In this document: one piece after another, positions 1 to 8,800 of the stretch | How the letters are laid out: each line of letters begins with the position of its first letter | How positions within the stretch are numbered: the stretch's first letter is position 1 | Source of the DNA: PKWO01 sp036561005 | GTDB taxonomy: Bacteria > Pseudomonadota > Gammaproteobacteria > Burkholderiales > Burkholderiaceae_D | Reading direction: 5' to 3' | DNA: 15,340 bases | Assembly: GCA_036561005.1 (NCBI GenBank) | Contig: DATBQE010000212.1 | Location: 1-15,340, forward strand | Program-made: the position numbers and the translations under genes | Notes under the pieces: generated by a model | Database searches by the model: none | What the model saw: only the letters and a program-made list of their open reading frames with translations | What the model was told of the DNA's origin: nothing

Positions 1-9
1 CTACAGGTA

Positions 10-39
10 TGGAATTACCGCTTTCCAGAGGTAATTCCA
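10..39. repeat. 10-bp perfect inverted repeat at the window edge
   Basis: TGGAATTACC (10-19) is matched by GGTAATTCCA (30-39) across a 10-base spacer. No T-run follows on the + strand, so it is not a textbook intrinsic terminator for a gene to the left. It lies 52 bases before the start chosen for the first gene and could be an operator or a U-less terminator. The function is unknown; the repeat itself is certain. Confidence 0.5.
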
Positions 40-91
40 CACACATCCGGCGGGTCGTAGATCACAGATGTTTTATTTCGGGAAAGCTACC

Positions 92-499
92 ATGACTCAT
101 CCCAAGAAACCCCCGGAGAAGAAAATGACACCGACCGAACAAAACGCAATAGTCCGCCCGGCTTTCAACGATCGACGCCGCAAAACGCAACCTGCGCCCC
201 CGTACCTGACGGACGACGGCGTGGTACTGGTGGATAGACGCGGCGACAAAAACACTTATACGATATTTGGCCGCTACACATATCGTGCCTGGGTGGAAGT
301 AGCCGTAGGCAACGTACAAGGCGCGCGCTGCGATGCGTGGTATGAGATCGTCTCCCCGGACGGTAAGACCGTGCTGCATGGTCCTTCGAAACTTGACCAG
401 CAATTTCTCAGCGAGGACGAAGCCTACGTGGCCGTGGCACAAAAAGTGAAGTGGGATATTTTTCATATGGTTGGCAGCCAGGCGGGGCAATTGCAATAA
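92..499 (+). CDS. Hypothetical protein, 135 aa
   Basis: I do not recognise this small soluble protein. From the start at 92 it begins MTHPKKPPEKK, and its first 45 residues are charged and proline-rich, probably disordered. The rest looks folded, with alternating hydrophobic residues and aromatic pairs (YTIFGRYTYRAWVEVAV, then CDAWYEIVSPDGKTVL). It ends in a helical stretch rich in Val, Ala and Lys. There is no signal peptide, membrane segment or recognisable catalytic motif. An ATG at 68 is in frame, but the ATG at 92 has GGGAAAG (80-86) a few bases upstream and is preferred; a third in-frame ATG lies at 125. The gene stands alone: the next gene begins about 150 bases later after a small hairpin. 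That it is coding is supported by length, composition and the ribosome site; its role is not known. Confidence 0.6.
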   Translation: MTHPKKPPEKKMTPTEQNAIVRPAFNDRRRKTQPAPPYLTDDGVVLVDRRGDKNTYTIFGRYTYRAWVEVAVGNVQGARCDAWYEIVSPDGKTVLHGPSKLDQQFLSEDEAYVAVAQKVKWDIFHMVGSQAGQLQ

Positions 500-525
500 G
501 CCGCAGGTTGGATGAATTAACATTC

Positions 526-538
526 GCGAGACTCTCGC
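526..538 (+). terminator. Weak hairpin after the hypothetical gene
   Basis: GCGAG-ACT-CTCGC forms a 5-bp stem with a 3-base loop, 27 bases after the stop codon. It is followed by a partly T-rich stretch (AATTGTTT). It may be a weak intrinsic terminator; the stem is short and the T-run is broken. Confidence 0.3.
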
Positions 539-652
539 AATTGTTTATCCAGGAAACAACAAGCGGATCGACGAAACGCTCGATTCCGTCATAATGGGAG
601 CACGGAGCCTGCAGTAAATTCGGCTTCGCAACCGCAGCGCAATCGGGCTCCC

Positions 653-2380
653 ATGTTCCGACCGAAACCACATTCCGCCATCGTCGAGAGTGCTTTTTTC
701 AAACTGCCCGATACCCTGTTGCTGGTATTTGGCACCGACCTTGCCTTGTGCCTGATTAGCGAGGCTTGGGCTACGATCCTCGGTTATCCCCTCGCCGAAT
801 TGCGCGAGCGCAGCTTTGCAGACCTGCTGCATGAGGATGATCGCGAGGCTGCCGTCGCCAAGCTGGCAAGCCTCGATGCCGAACACCCGACCTTGCGTTT
901 TTCCACACGCTGTCGCCGCAAGGATGGCGGCTATCTTGGTGTGGCATGGAACGTCATCTTCGACGCGGCAGAGGGACTGTATTATGCATCAGCGCACGAG
1001 ACGGCATTCAATCTCAGCAGCGACGACGCGCGCCTGCCCGAGCCTTACATCGATGCCCTGACCGGATTGCCCAACCGTCGCCTGTTCATCGACCGTCTCG
1101 AACATACCCAGCAACGCGCCATGCGCCGTAACGATCTGCGATTTGCCGTGCTCTACAGCGGCATCGATCGTTTGAAGGTGGTCAATCACAAGCTCGGGCA
1201 CAGCATGGGCGACCTGCTGTTGGTCAATATGGCGAACGTGTTGCGTAGTTGCATACGTCCGACCGACATGGCTGCTCGCATGGACGGCGACGAGTTTGCC
1301 CTCCTCCTGGAAGACGTGCGCGATGTGCCCGCATCGATGCTGGTAGCCCATCGCATCCAGGAGAAATTGAGCCTGCCGTTTTCGCTCGATGGCCATGAAG
1401 TGTTCACGAGTATTTCGTTCGGCATTGTCATCAGCAAGCATGATGCGTCGGCACAGCAAACTCCTGACGAAATGATACGCGACGCAAACATGGCGATGAT
1501 GCGCGGTAAAGCTCAGGGCGGCGGGAACTTCGTCGTATTCGATCAGGCAAGCCATGATCGGGCAGTCAGGCGCATGGAACTGGAACTGGATCTGCGCCAT
1601 GCCATCGAGCAGGATCAGTTTCACGTGTACTACCAACCTATCATTCGCATGCAAAACATGGAACTGGTCGGCTTCGAAGCACTGGTGCGCTGGAATCATC
1701 CGGAGAAGGGTCTGATATCGCCGGATGAATTCATTCCTGTTGCCGAGGAAACCGGGTTGATCGTACCGGTCGGCCGCTTCGTGCTGCGCGAAGCATGCCG
1801 CCAGATGAAGAAGTGGAACGAAGAAAGGCGTCCAGGTAGCCCCGAACTCAACGTCAGCGTGAACCTCTCGAACCGCCAACTGCTCCACCCTGACCTGCTG
1901 CGAGATGTTGAAGAGGCGCTGCGTGACAGCGGCCTGGCGCCGACAATGCTGAAACTGGAAATCACCGAAAGTGTCATGATGGAACAGGCCGATCATGCCA
2001 TCGAACTGCTCAATCGATTGAAGGAGATGCAGATTCTGTTACTGCTGGACGATTTCGGCACCGGCTATTCGTCGCTCAGTTACCTGCATCGCCTGCCTAT
2101 CGACACACTCAAAATTGATCGCTCTTTTATCAGCAACCTGCACAGTGACGATCGCGGCCGGCATTTTGTTGAAACGATCGTCCACCTGGCGCATAAACTC
2201 GGACTCGATATCATCTGCGAGGGCGTGGAACTGGAAGTGCAGGCGAACATATTGATCGCCATGGGAGCAGAATGCAGCCAGGGCTTCTATTACTCAAGGC
2301 CGGTCGCCGCCCACGAGGCCGAGATGCTGCTGGTAGCGGGACTGGATTCTCCATCGGAAGACTTGTCCGCCACCGACTGA
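653..2380 (+). CDS. PAS-GGDEF-EAL protein, probable c-di-GMP phosphodiesterase
   Basis: This soluble cytoplasmic protein of 575 aa is predicted to turn over cyclic di-GMP. A PAS-like sensor spans about residues 15-115, with no membrane segment. A GGDEF domain follows (about 133-298, entered by DALTGLPNRR). Its signature reads DGDEF (211-215). The metal-binding Asp of the usual LDxDxFK motif is Gly170, and the usual ND is NH, so cyclase activity is unlikely. The EAL domain (about 305-560) keeps the residues expected of an active phosphodiesterase: EALVRW (342-347), Asn404, Glu436 in LEITES, DDFG (466-469), Lys487 in KIDRSF, Glu523 in CEGVE and QGFYYSRP. The inference is a phosphodiesterase whose dead GGDEF may bind GTP as a regulator. 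No good Shine-Dalgarno sequence precedes the ATG, and the frame stays open upstream without a clear alternative start, so the start is less certain than the domains. Confidence 0.93.
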   Translation: MFRPKPHSAIVESAFFKLPDTLLLVFGTDLALCLISEAWATILGYPLAELRERSFADLLHEDDREAAVAKLASLDAEHPTLRFSTRCRRKDGGYLGVAWNVIFDAAEGLYYASAHETAFNLSSDDARLPEPYIDALTGLPNRRLFIDRLEHTQQRAMRRNDLRFAVLYSGIDRLKVVNHKLGHSMGDLLLVNMANVLRSCIRPTDMAARMDGDEFALLLEDVRDVPASMLVAHRIQEKLSLPFSLDGHEVFTSISFGIVISKHDASAQQTPDEMIRDANMAMMRGKAQGGGNFVVFDQASHDRAVRRMELELDLRHAIEQDQFHVYYQPIIRMQNMELVGFEALVRWNHPEKGLISPDEFIPVAEETGLIVPVGRFVLREACRQMKKWNEERRPGSPELNVSVNLSNRQLLHPDLLRDVEEALRDSGLAPTMLKLEITESVMMEQADHAIELLNRLKEMQILLLLDDFGTGYSSLSYLHRLPIDTLKIDRSFISNLHSDDRGRHFVETIVHLAHKLGLDIICEGVELEVQANILIAMGAECSQGFYYSRPVAAHEAEMLLVAGLDSPSEDLSATD

Positions 2381-2498
2381 AGGACGTCGCCCCCCTCACC
2401 CTCAAGCAGGCGTGAATTGATAATCCCAGGCCGGCTGCGCGTTGACTTGGCCTGCATTGTGATCAACATCGGCTCGAACCGTTGCCTGTTTGGCAGTT

Positions 2499-2519
2499 TT
2501 TACAATTCAAAATTGTAAA
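2499..2519. repeat. 21-bp palindrome upstream of the RCC1 lipoprotein gene
   Basis: TTTACAATT (2499-2507), a CAA spacer and AATTGTAAA (2511-2519) make a perfect 9-bp inverted repeat. It sits 103 bases before the lipoprotein ATG and 15 bases before a TTGACG hexamer. Position and symmetry suit a binding site for a dimeric repressor or activator. It could also be a terminator-like hairpin for the upstream gene, but it is AT-rich and no T-run follows. Confidence 0.45.
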
Positions 2520-2534
2520 TTAACGTTTACTGCG

Positions 2535-2563
2535 TTGACGAGCTCAATAAAGGCCCGTAACAT
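2535..2563 (+). promoter_or_regulatory. Candidate sigma-70 promoter for the RCC1 lipoprotein
   Basis: TTGACG (2535-2540) is followed, after a 17-base spacer, by TAACAT (2558-2563), a plausible -35/-10 pair. A perfect TATAAT also occurs at 2592-2597, nearer the gene but without a good -35 partner. Either could drive the gene; the choice cannot be made by eye. Confidence 0.35.
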
Positions 2564-2621
2564 CGCCGGGATTTTATCGTAAGTTACGCAATATAATAAC
2601 CAACAGTCCCAGGGAAGATTC

Positions 2622-3842
2622 ATGAAAACTAGTTTCTCGCTCGGCGCAGCAGCGCTGACGGCTGCAATTTTGCTCAACGCTTGTGGCGGAGGCCAATCGG
2701 GCGAATCGCTCAACGCATCCAATTTCAGCGAATCGCAGAAATCGCAAGTAGCGCTGGTTCAAGACAACAGCAACCGCATTTCCGTGGGCGCCAACCACGT
2801 TCTCGCAGTCGACACCACGGGTATTGTTTATGCTTGGGGCGACAATTCGGACGGCCAATTGGGCAGCGCTGCACCGTCGTCGACCGATTATCCGGTTACC
2901 GTACTGGGCATGAGCAACATTCAATCTGTCAAGGCGGGGTATACACACAGCGTCGCACTAGCAAAAAATGGCTTGGTGTTCGGTTGGGGTGAAAACAGCC
3001 AAGGCGCTATTGGCACCGGAAACTACACGCTGCGCGCGACACCAATCCAGGTGGTCGGCATGAGCAACGTCAAGGCAATCGCTGCCGGCCAATCGCATAC
3101 CGAAGCGCTGCGCAATGACGGCACGGTCTGGGCCTGGGGCAATATGGGTGCTGCAGCGCAGGCACAACCGCAAATGGTCGCCGGATTGAGCAATGTCAAG
3201 GCAATCAGCGCCGGTGGCCAGTTTGCAGTGGCACTGCGTACGGATGGAACCGTCTGGGCATGGGGTAACAACGCGCACGGTCAATTGGGAACCAACCGCG
3301 CAGCGTATATCAGCACGCCGGTCCTTGTGGTGGGCCTGAGCAATGCGGTTGCCATCGCTGCGGGTGACAGTCACGTTGTGGCCATGAAGGACGACGGTTC
3401 GGTGTGGGCCTGGGGCCTGAATGCGAATGGTCAACTGGGTCTGCCGGTCTCTGTCGCGTCATCTACTGTGCCCAAGCAGATCGCTGGCGCAAAAAAAGCC
3501 GTGTCGATTTCTGCCGGATTCGGTGACAGCGCCCTGGTCGACGCCACCGGGAAAATTCAGGTATTGGGTGACGGAACATTGGGACAAACCGGGAACGGCA
3601 AAACTGTAATCGTCAATCCTTACCCGATCAACGCCACCTTGCTGACCAAGCAAGCCTATTACATTGGCTTCGGATCCGGCAATGCTGCCGTGTTGCTGCA
3701 AGACGGTACCGTCCAGACATTCGGCAAGAATACGCTTGGGCAGCTTGGCGACAAAAACTACCTGAGCTCCTTCACGCCGATGCCGGTGTCCGGCGTCAAT
3801 GGCGTCAATCAGTTGCGTTTGGGTTTCAACGCCGCGCGATAA
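2622..3842 (+). CDS. RCC1-repeat beta-propeller lipoprotein
   Basis: This is a predicted exported lipoprotein of 406 aa. The N-terminus MKTSFSLGAAALTAAILLNAC is a type II signal peptide with a lipobox (LNAC), so Cys21 would be the lipidated residue. It is followed by Gly-Gly-Gly, not Asp, which does not signal inner-membrane retention. The rest is a chain of about seven RCC1-type repeats of roughly 50 residues. They are recognised by AWGDNSDGQLG, GWGENSQGAIG, AWGNMG, AWGNNAHGQLG, AWGLNANGQLG, LGDGTLGQTG and FGKNTLGQLG, each preceded by a SAG(x)SHxxAL-like strand. Seven blades predict a closed propeller, a binding scaffold with no enzymatic motif. The ligand is unknown. AGGGAAG (2611-2617) is a good ribosome site for the ATG. 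The gene is flanked by its own promoter candidates and a strong terminator, so it is probably transcribed alone. Confidence 0.9.
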   Translation: MKTSFSLGAAALTAAILLNACGGGQSGESLNASNFSESQKSQVALVQDNSNRISVGANHVLAVDTTGIVYAWGDNSDGQLGSAAPSSTDYPVTVLGMSNIQSVKAGYTHSVALAKNGLVFGWGENSQGAIGTGNYTLRATPIQVVGMSNVKAIAAGQSHTEALRNDGTVWAWGNMGAAAQAQPQMVAGLSNVKAISAGGQFAVALRTDGTVWAWGNNAHGQLGTNRAAYISTPVLVVGLSNAVAIAAGDSHVVAMKDDGSVWAWGLNANGQLGLPVSVASSTVPKQIAGAKKAVSISAGFGDSALVDATGKIQVLGDGTLGQTGNGKTVIVNPYPINATLLTKQAYYIGFGSGNAAVLLQDGTVQTFGKNTLGQLGDKNYLSSFTPMPVSGVNGVNQLRLGFNAAR

Positions 3843-3856
3843 GCATATCGCCGATG

Positions 3857-3874
3857 ACCCGCTGCAATGCGGGT
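3857..3874 (+). repeat. Hairpin ACCCGC/GCGGGT
   Basis: A 6-bp GC-rich stem (3857-3862 with 3869-3874) and a 6-base loop lie just after the lipoprotein stop codon. No T-run follows directly. It may stabilise the mRNA 3' end ahead of the stronger terminator 25 bases further on. Confidence 0.35.
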
Positions 3875-3898
3875 GATCCGAACATGCATGGAAGACTG

Positions 3899-3931
3899 CG
3901 TCCTTTTTCGTCCACGGAAAAGGACGTTTTT
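3899..3931 (+). terminator. Strong intrinsic terminator after the RCC1 gene
   Basis: CGTCCTTTT (3899-3907) pairs with AAAAGGACG (3918-3926). The stem can extend inward through a T-G wobble and CGT/ACG, and TTTTT (3927-3931) follows. This is a classic rho-independent terminator and separates the lipoprotein gene from the PglL-like gene, whose start is 44 bases downstream. The symmetrical A/T edges of the stem mean it might work in both directions. Confidence 0.8.
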
Positions 3932-3974
3932 CATTTATAGTTAAAATCTCTTCACTCCCCTGCCGCTCCAAGTC

Positions 3975-5774
3975 ATGACAAAAAAGAAGATTGCGCAGGG
4001 GACCAGCAGAGCGGGAGCAGCCAATACGGCTGTCTATGCTCCGACTCCGTCGTATGGGGACGATCGCCTCACATTGATCTTGTTCGGCTTGATGGCAAGC
4101 TTGCCCTTCCTGCAGCCGTATCACAATCTGCCTATTCCTTCGTTCCAGACAGAATGGCTCGCCATGCTGCTGGGTTTGCTTGGCTTCACTCTCTTGATGA
4201 GGAGCGCGGGCAACGGCTATATAAATCTTCCATTTGTGGCTGCCGTCGCGCCGCTGCTGGCTGCGACAGCTTTGCTGCAATGGTCGATCGGCATGTTTGC
4301 CTACATCGCCAGCGCGATGCTTATCGTTTTTTACCTGCTGTGGAGTGCAATGCTGGCCGTGGCAGGGCGCACGCTCGTTGAGCGCGTCGGCGAACGGACG
4401 GTGGTGTCCTGGCTCGCCTGGTTCGTTTTGCTCAGCGGCCTGCTCAACGCGGTTTTCGGAATGCTGCAATATTTTCGGTTGTCACCGGTATTTGACGGCT
4501 TGATCACTGAACCGATGACGCTGTCGATTCATGGCATCTACGGCAATCTGGCCCAACAAAATCACTTTGCCACCCACCTTGCTCTCGCTCTTGCGTCGAC
4601 GATCTATCTTGGTTTTTTGCGCCGTCTATCGGTTGCCAGGTGCGCAAGCATTGCTGCAGTGCTGCTTGCCGCCATGGTCCTATCGGGATCGCGCGGGGCT
4701 TTTCTCCATATCGGCTGGATATCCGCGCTTGCGTTGTGGCATTTGCGGGGCTTCGTCCGCCCCTCGCGGCGTCTCTTGTGGTGGATAGCCGGTCTGCCGT
4801 GTGCCGCACTAACTGCTCTGTGGTTACTCTCACAGTACGCCGCCATTCCGCAAATTGCCCGATTGACGCATTTTTCCGAGGCATTCGGCCCGCGTGTTTT
4901 TCTTTGGCATCAGGCGTGGGCAATGTTTGTCGCTCATCCGCTACTGGGCGTGGGATTCGACAATTTTGCGGCGCAACTGGTGGACCAATTGGCCGCCGCC
5001 AAGATGCGTAACCCCTGGGGTATCGACCAATATGCGCATAATATTTTTTTGCAATTGATGGCAGTGTCCGGCTTGGCGGGCTTGCTTGCCTTCGCCATAC
5101 CGATGCTGCTTTTCGTACGACGTCAATTGCGTATGGCCTTCACCACTGAGCGAATGTGGCTCTGGAGCGGCCTTGGCGTGCTGGCGATACACAGCCTGCT
5201 CGAACAACCGCTGTTCTACACGTATTTTCTTGGTCTTGCGGCACTCCTGGCGGGCATTGCCGATCCGGGCGCGACAGCGTACCGCTTTCACCGTTCCACG
5301 CGCATTGCTGCCCAGTTCGCTTGCGCCGCACTGGTGCTGCTGATGCTCAAGACTGCCCAGGATTACGACGTTCTGCAGGGCCAATTTTTTAGCGCACGCT
5401 ATGCCGACAACAACAACGAAGTCAAATTGAGAACTTTGGATCGACTACACACTGACTCGATTCTTTCTCCCTTGACCGAACTGGTGGCGCCTGCCGTGTT
5501 TTCGCCTATCGAAAGTTCGCCCAAAGAGAAAATTGCTTTCAATCTGCGCGTGATGCACTACGCGCCGACGGCAGAGAATGAATATCGCCACGCGGTGCTA
5601 CTGGCCGACGATGGCAGAACGCAAGACGCAATGCAGCAATTCGACAAGGCAGCCTATGCCTATCCCGATGATGTTGCACAGTACGCGCAACGCTTCGCAG
5701 CACTCGGCGCGCGAGACCCGGACCGCTACGCCATACTGGCCGCACATGTTCGTGATTTCGCCCAAGCCAAATAA
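3975..5774 (+). CDS. PglL-like O-oligosaccharyltransferase / O-antigen ligase family protein
   Basis: This is an integral inner-membrane protein of 599 aa with about a dozen hydrophobic segments, of the Wzy/WaaL/PglL superfamily. Those enzymes transfer an undecaprenyl-linked glycan in the periplasm to an acceptor: protein Ser/Thr for PglL, lipid A core for WaaL. Features seen are GNLAQQNHFA (190-199) and SGSRGAF (237-243), RVFLWHQAWAMFVAHPLLGVG in the big periplasmic loop, and YAHN with His355, the position of the catalytic His in the family. HSLLEQPLFYTYFLG (406-420) resembles the HSxxEYPLxYxYF signature of Wzy_C_2 proteins, which favours PglL over WaaL. The C-terminal 120 residues form a soluble, helical, TPR-like tail. 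No pilin or sugar-biosynthesis gene is adjacent, so the acceptor and glycan are unknown. The ribosome site before the ATG is poor. The gene is convergent with the M48 gene, 50 bases apart. Confidence 0.85.
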   Translation: MTKKKIAQGTSRAGAANTAVYAPTPSYGDDRLTLILFGLMASLPFLQPYHNLPIPSFQTEWLAMLLGLLGFTLLMRSAGNGYINLPFVAAVAPLLAATALLQWSIGMFAYIASAMLIVFYLLWSAMLAVAGRTLVERVGERTVVSWLAWFVLLSGLLNAVFGMLQYFRLSPVFDGLITEPMTLSIHGIYGNLAQQNHFATHLALALASTIYLGFLRRLSVARCASIAAVLLAAMVLSGSRGAFLHIGWISALALWHLRGFVRPSRRLLWWIAGLPCAALTALWLLSQYAAIPQIARLTHFSEAFGPRVFLWHQAWAMFVAHPLLGVGFDNFAAQLVDQLAAAKMRNPWGIDQYAHNIFLQLMAVSGLAGLLAFAIPMLLFVRRQLRMAFTTERMWLWSGLGVLAIHSLLEQPLFYTYFLGLAALLAGIADPGATAYRFHRSTRIAAQFACAALVLLMLKTAQDYDVLQGQFFSARYADNNNEVKLRTLDRLHTDSILSPLTELVAPAVFSPIESSPKEKIAFNLRVMHYAPTAENEYRHAVLLADDGRTQDAMQQFDKAAYAYPDDVAQYAQRFAALGARDPDRYAILAAHVRDFAQAK

Positions 5775-5824
5775 CTTTGCGCGCTCAAGCTGTGCGAAGC
5801 GCCAGCAATTGCTGCAAGACTCGG

Positions 5825-8800
5825 TCAACTGAAATACGGGCGCTCCACCTTGAACAGCAACCGCTTGGCGCCATCGCGCCAGGCCTGTGGCGCTGATTTC
5901 CCGCGCACAATCAAGGCCATGGCGTAAGCTTGGCCGCGCCAACTCAAATTCATGCCGTTTAAATCGTCCTGCGGCATTTTCGCCTTGTCAATTTGTACAG
6001 CCTGCATGAAGCGCATGACACGCTCGATTTCTGCCGGCGACCGTTCGGCAATCAGGCTTACATAAGGCGTTGTATCCCGCTTCTCACGCATGGCCAACGC
6101 CAGGACAAACATAAGGCTGTCTTCCTGCCATGACGCATCGGGAACTACTGCGAGAACCGCTTGGGCCCAGGCGGGCTCGGCGCCATCGGATGCTGCGATC
6201 AAAATTCCCTGTCGCGACACGGTTTGATTGATCGGAAGCAGCGCATGCGCGGCTTTGATATCGCCGCGAAGCAATGCGTCCCAGACCCTGTCAAACTCGG
6301 CATCCCTTGCACCATGCTCGATGTTGTTGACTGCCTGCAGCTGGCTCGATGCCTGAACCAGATCGTTGAACGAGGCGTCGGCGTCAAGCAGGCGCCGGCC
6401 GCGCGCCAGATCGAGGTAGAGCCATTCGCGCGCAATCGGCAGGGCCGATGTCGTAACGTTAAAGCGATGCGATGCCTGTTCGAGATCGAGGTGATCGAGA
6501 GCGACATAGCCTGCCGCCATCTGCAACCATGGATTGGCGGGCCAGCGTTGCGCCGCATCGAGAAAATCGCGATCCTGCGCCGGCCCTGCAAGCTGGCAGC
6601 GAATTTTCAGGTATTGCAGATCCGGATTGTCGGGCTGTTTTTGCGCCATGTCGACATCCTTACGACAAATACCGGCGTGCTCATTGCCGCCTGCCTGATC
6701 CTGTTCCATGCGCAAAGCCATGACATCGCGCGGGTTAATGTGCAAACGGGCAGCGAGCAGCGCGCCCATCTTTTCCTTGTCGCGTACGGCACTCATCCAC
6801 ATCATCAGGTTTTCGTTATTGGACGTATCGAAGCGAGCATGGGAAAAGGCCATGGTTTGCGCCATTTCCGCGGTCGCCGCATCGTTCGCCGACCTTCCCA
6901 CACTGTTCAATTGCTGGATGGGCGACTTGTCGGAAAGCGATGCGAGCACGGTACGCGAATCGCCGGCTTTGCTCGATAGCGTCTGTGGCGGCGCTTTCAG
7001 CATGTCGTCGACGACGACTTCACTCCAACGCGGATTACCGAGAAAGCGCGCCGGCGGCGCTTGCCGTCTCGCTCCATATATTGCAGTCCATTCGACGAAC
7101 GCTGCGGCGCGCGTAATGTTGTATAGATAGTGCGAGCTCTTCTGGTCGAGATGCTCGACGAACCGTTCGATCTCGACGTCCCCAATACGACTGGCGACCT
7201 CCACATCCGTGTCAAGCGGCAGCGTAATGTCGGCAAATGCGCGCGGGGCAAGATCGATCTCCCGTGCACCAACCTTGACCTGCACACTGTTGTCCAGGCC
7301 ATTGAATATTGTCAATTCCGACCGGCCGCTCAATGCGCCGAAAGCGAGAATGGCGGCAATGAATGCAGCGGCGACGACGAATTTTGCCGTCGTCGCAACA
7401 GCGCCGTCGGCACTTTGAAAACGGCTCCACCAATCCCGAGCTTTTTGGCGTGGGCGCTCCGATCCCGGTACACGCCTGGGGTAATCGGACGGATGCTGGG
7501 CCGGGGCGGGTGCTGCCTCCACAGTTGTACCGGTAAGATATGCCTTGGACAACACCGCTTCAGTTTTCAGCAACTCGCCGAGCGCGGCTTCGTACAACTG
7601 GTTGAGAGCAGCAATGCATGCATTGATCCAACTGTCGACATTGCGCAGCCAATCGTTAATATTGTTACGATCTGGCGCGGCGAAGCGAAACTCTCCAAGC
7701 AATGCTTGCCAGCTTTCCGCCTCCAGGCGCGTCAATATTGCGACCCCGGGTTGCACCTTGCCGGCTTCAACATAAACAGCGGAGAGACAGTGGAACAGGC
7801 TCTGGCAAGTGGAGAGAAGCCGGTTGAACTTTTCTTCATTGAGCTTGCCCCCCGCCGTGACGACCTGATACACATTCGACGTCAAACCCTGCATATCGCG
7901 CAAGTCCGCTGCGCAATGGTCGGCATAATGCATCAAGGACAACACGCTCTTCAGGTACGTCTCCCAGGCGCCACCTTGCGCCATGGCAGCAACAAGATGT
8001 GCCGTGCGGCAAAGGCGGTCGTGCGCCAGCACTTTTTGCTCCATCTGAGCCAGATCGCTCTCGGCTTGGGCAATTGCGCCCGGCAAATCCTTGCGCCGCA
8101 GCGGCCTTCCGCGAAAATAGGCGGTATTGCCGGCAGTATGCATGATGCCCTGCTCGATCGCCTTGAGCATGGCGGTTTCGCGCTGAAATTCGCGTAGCGC
8201 TTCGAGGTCGCCCGACAATGATGGCGGGTAGAGCTGCTTGAGCGCCTCGGGGGGCAATTGATCGACGCGGTCATACAATTCATCTACATTGAGCCCGCTG
8301 CGCACGACGGAGCGTGCCAGGTAGCTGCTGCGGTAGAAGCGATTCAGGTATTCTCGGCGAAATTCCATGTCGAGGTTTTCGCACGCCTCCTCGTCGCTCA
8401 TCATCGGCACCTGGGTCGCCTCGTCTTTCAGCAAGGCCTGCGAAACCCTGATGCGCAGCGCCCGCTGGGCCTGCACTTCACCAAATACCGTCCATGCGGG
8501 GCGTTCGTCGATTGGGGCCGAAACGTAGGCTCTCTTGGCATTTTCCTCGCGCTCATGATTGAGCGGATGCGTCGCCCACATCGCAGGCGGACGGGCGAAA
8601 TCAGCCTTGAAAACCCTGTGTGCGGCGGGTTGCTCGGGCGGCACCGGCGGCACGCGCCCATATTGCACATCGTCGTGGACCACACGCATGTGCTCGACGA
8701 CGCGCGCCTGTATTGTGAACAAGTCGCCAATCCTGCGATTCTTGGCGTATTGCGTATTGGCAAATAGCAAGGCACGGTTCCAGGCACTTTCGGCCGGGCC

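Noticed and set aside
989..1996. 335-codon open frame on the - strand
   Set aside because: Lies wholly inside the PAS-GGDEF-EAL gene; its translation is His/Gln/Arg-rich with no domain, an antisense shadow.
2427..2454. CAGGCC/GGCCTG pairing after the EAL gene as a terminator
   Set aside because: Six-base arms with a 16-base loop and no T-run; too weak to list.
2592..2597. TATAAT hexamer as the sole promoter of the RCC1 gene
   Set aside because: Perfect -10 match but no acceptable -35 at 16-18 bases; mentioned as an alternative.
3459..4469. 336-codon open frame on the - strand
   Set aside because: Covers a strong terminator and parts of two well-supported genes; low-complexity Gln/His/Arg content.
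5803..5814. 12-bp palindrome CAGCAATTGCTG between convergent genes
   Set aside because: Too short and without T-runs; no evidence that it works as a terminator or site.
7130..8197. 355-codon open frame on the + strand
   Set aside because: Opposite the M48 gene; no ribosome site and no protein-like pattern.
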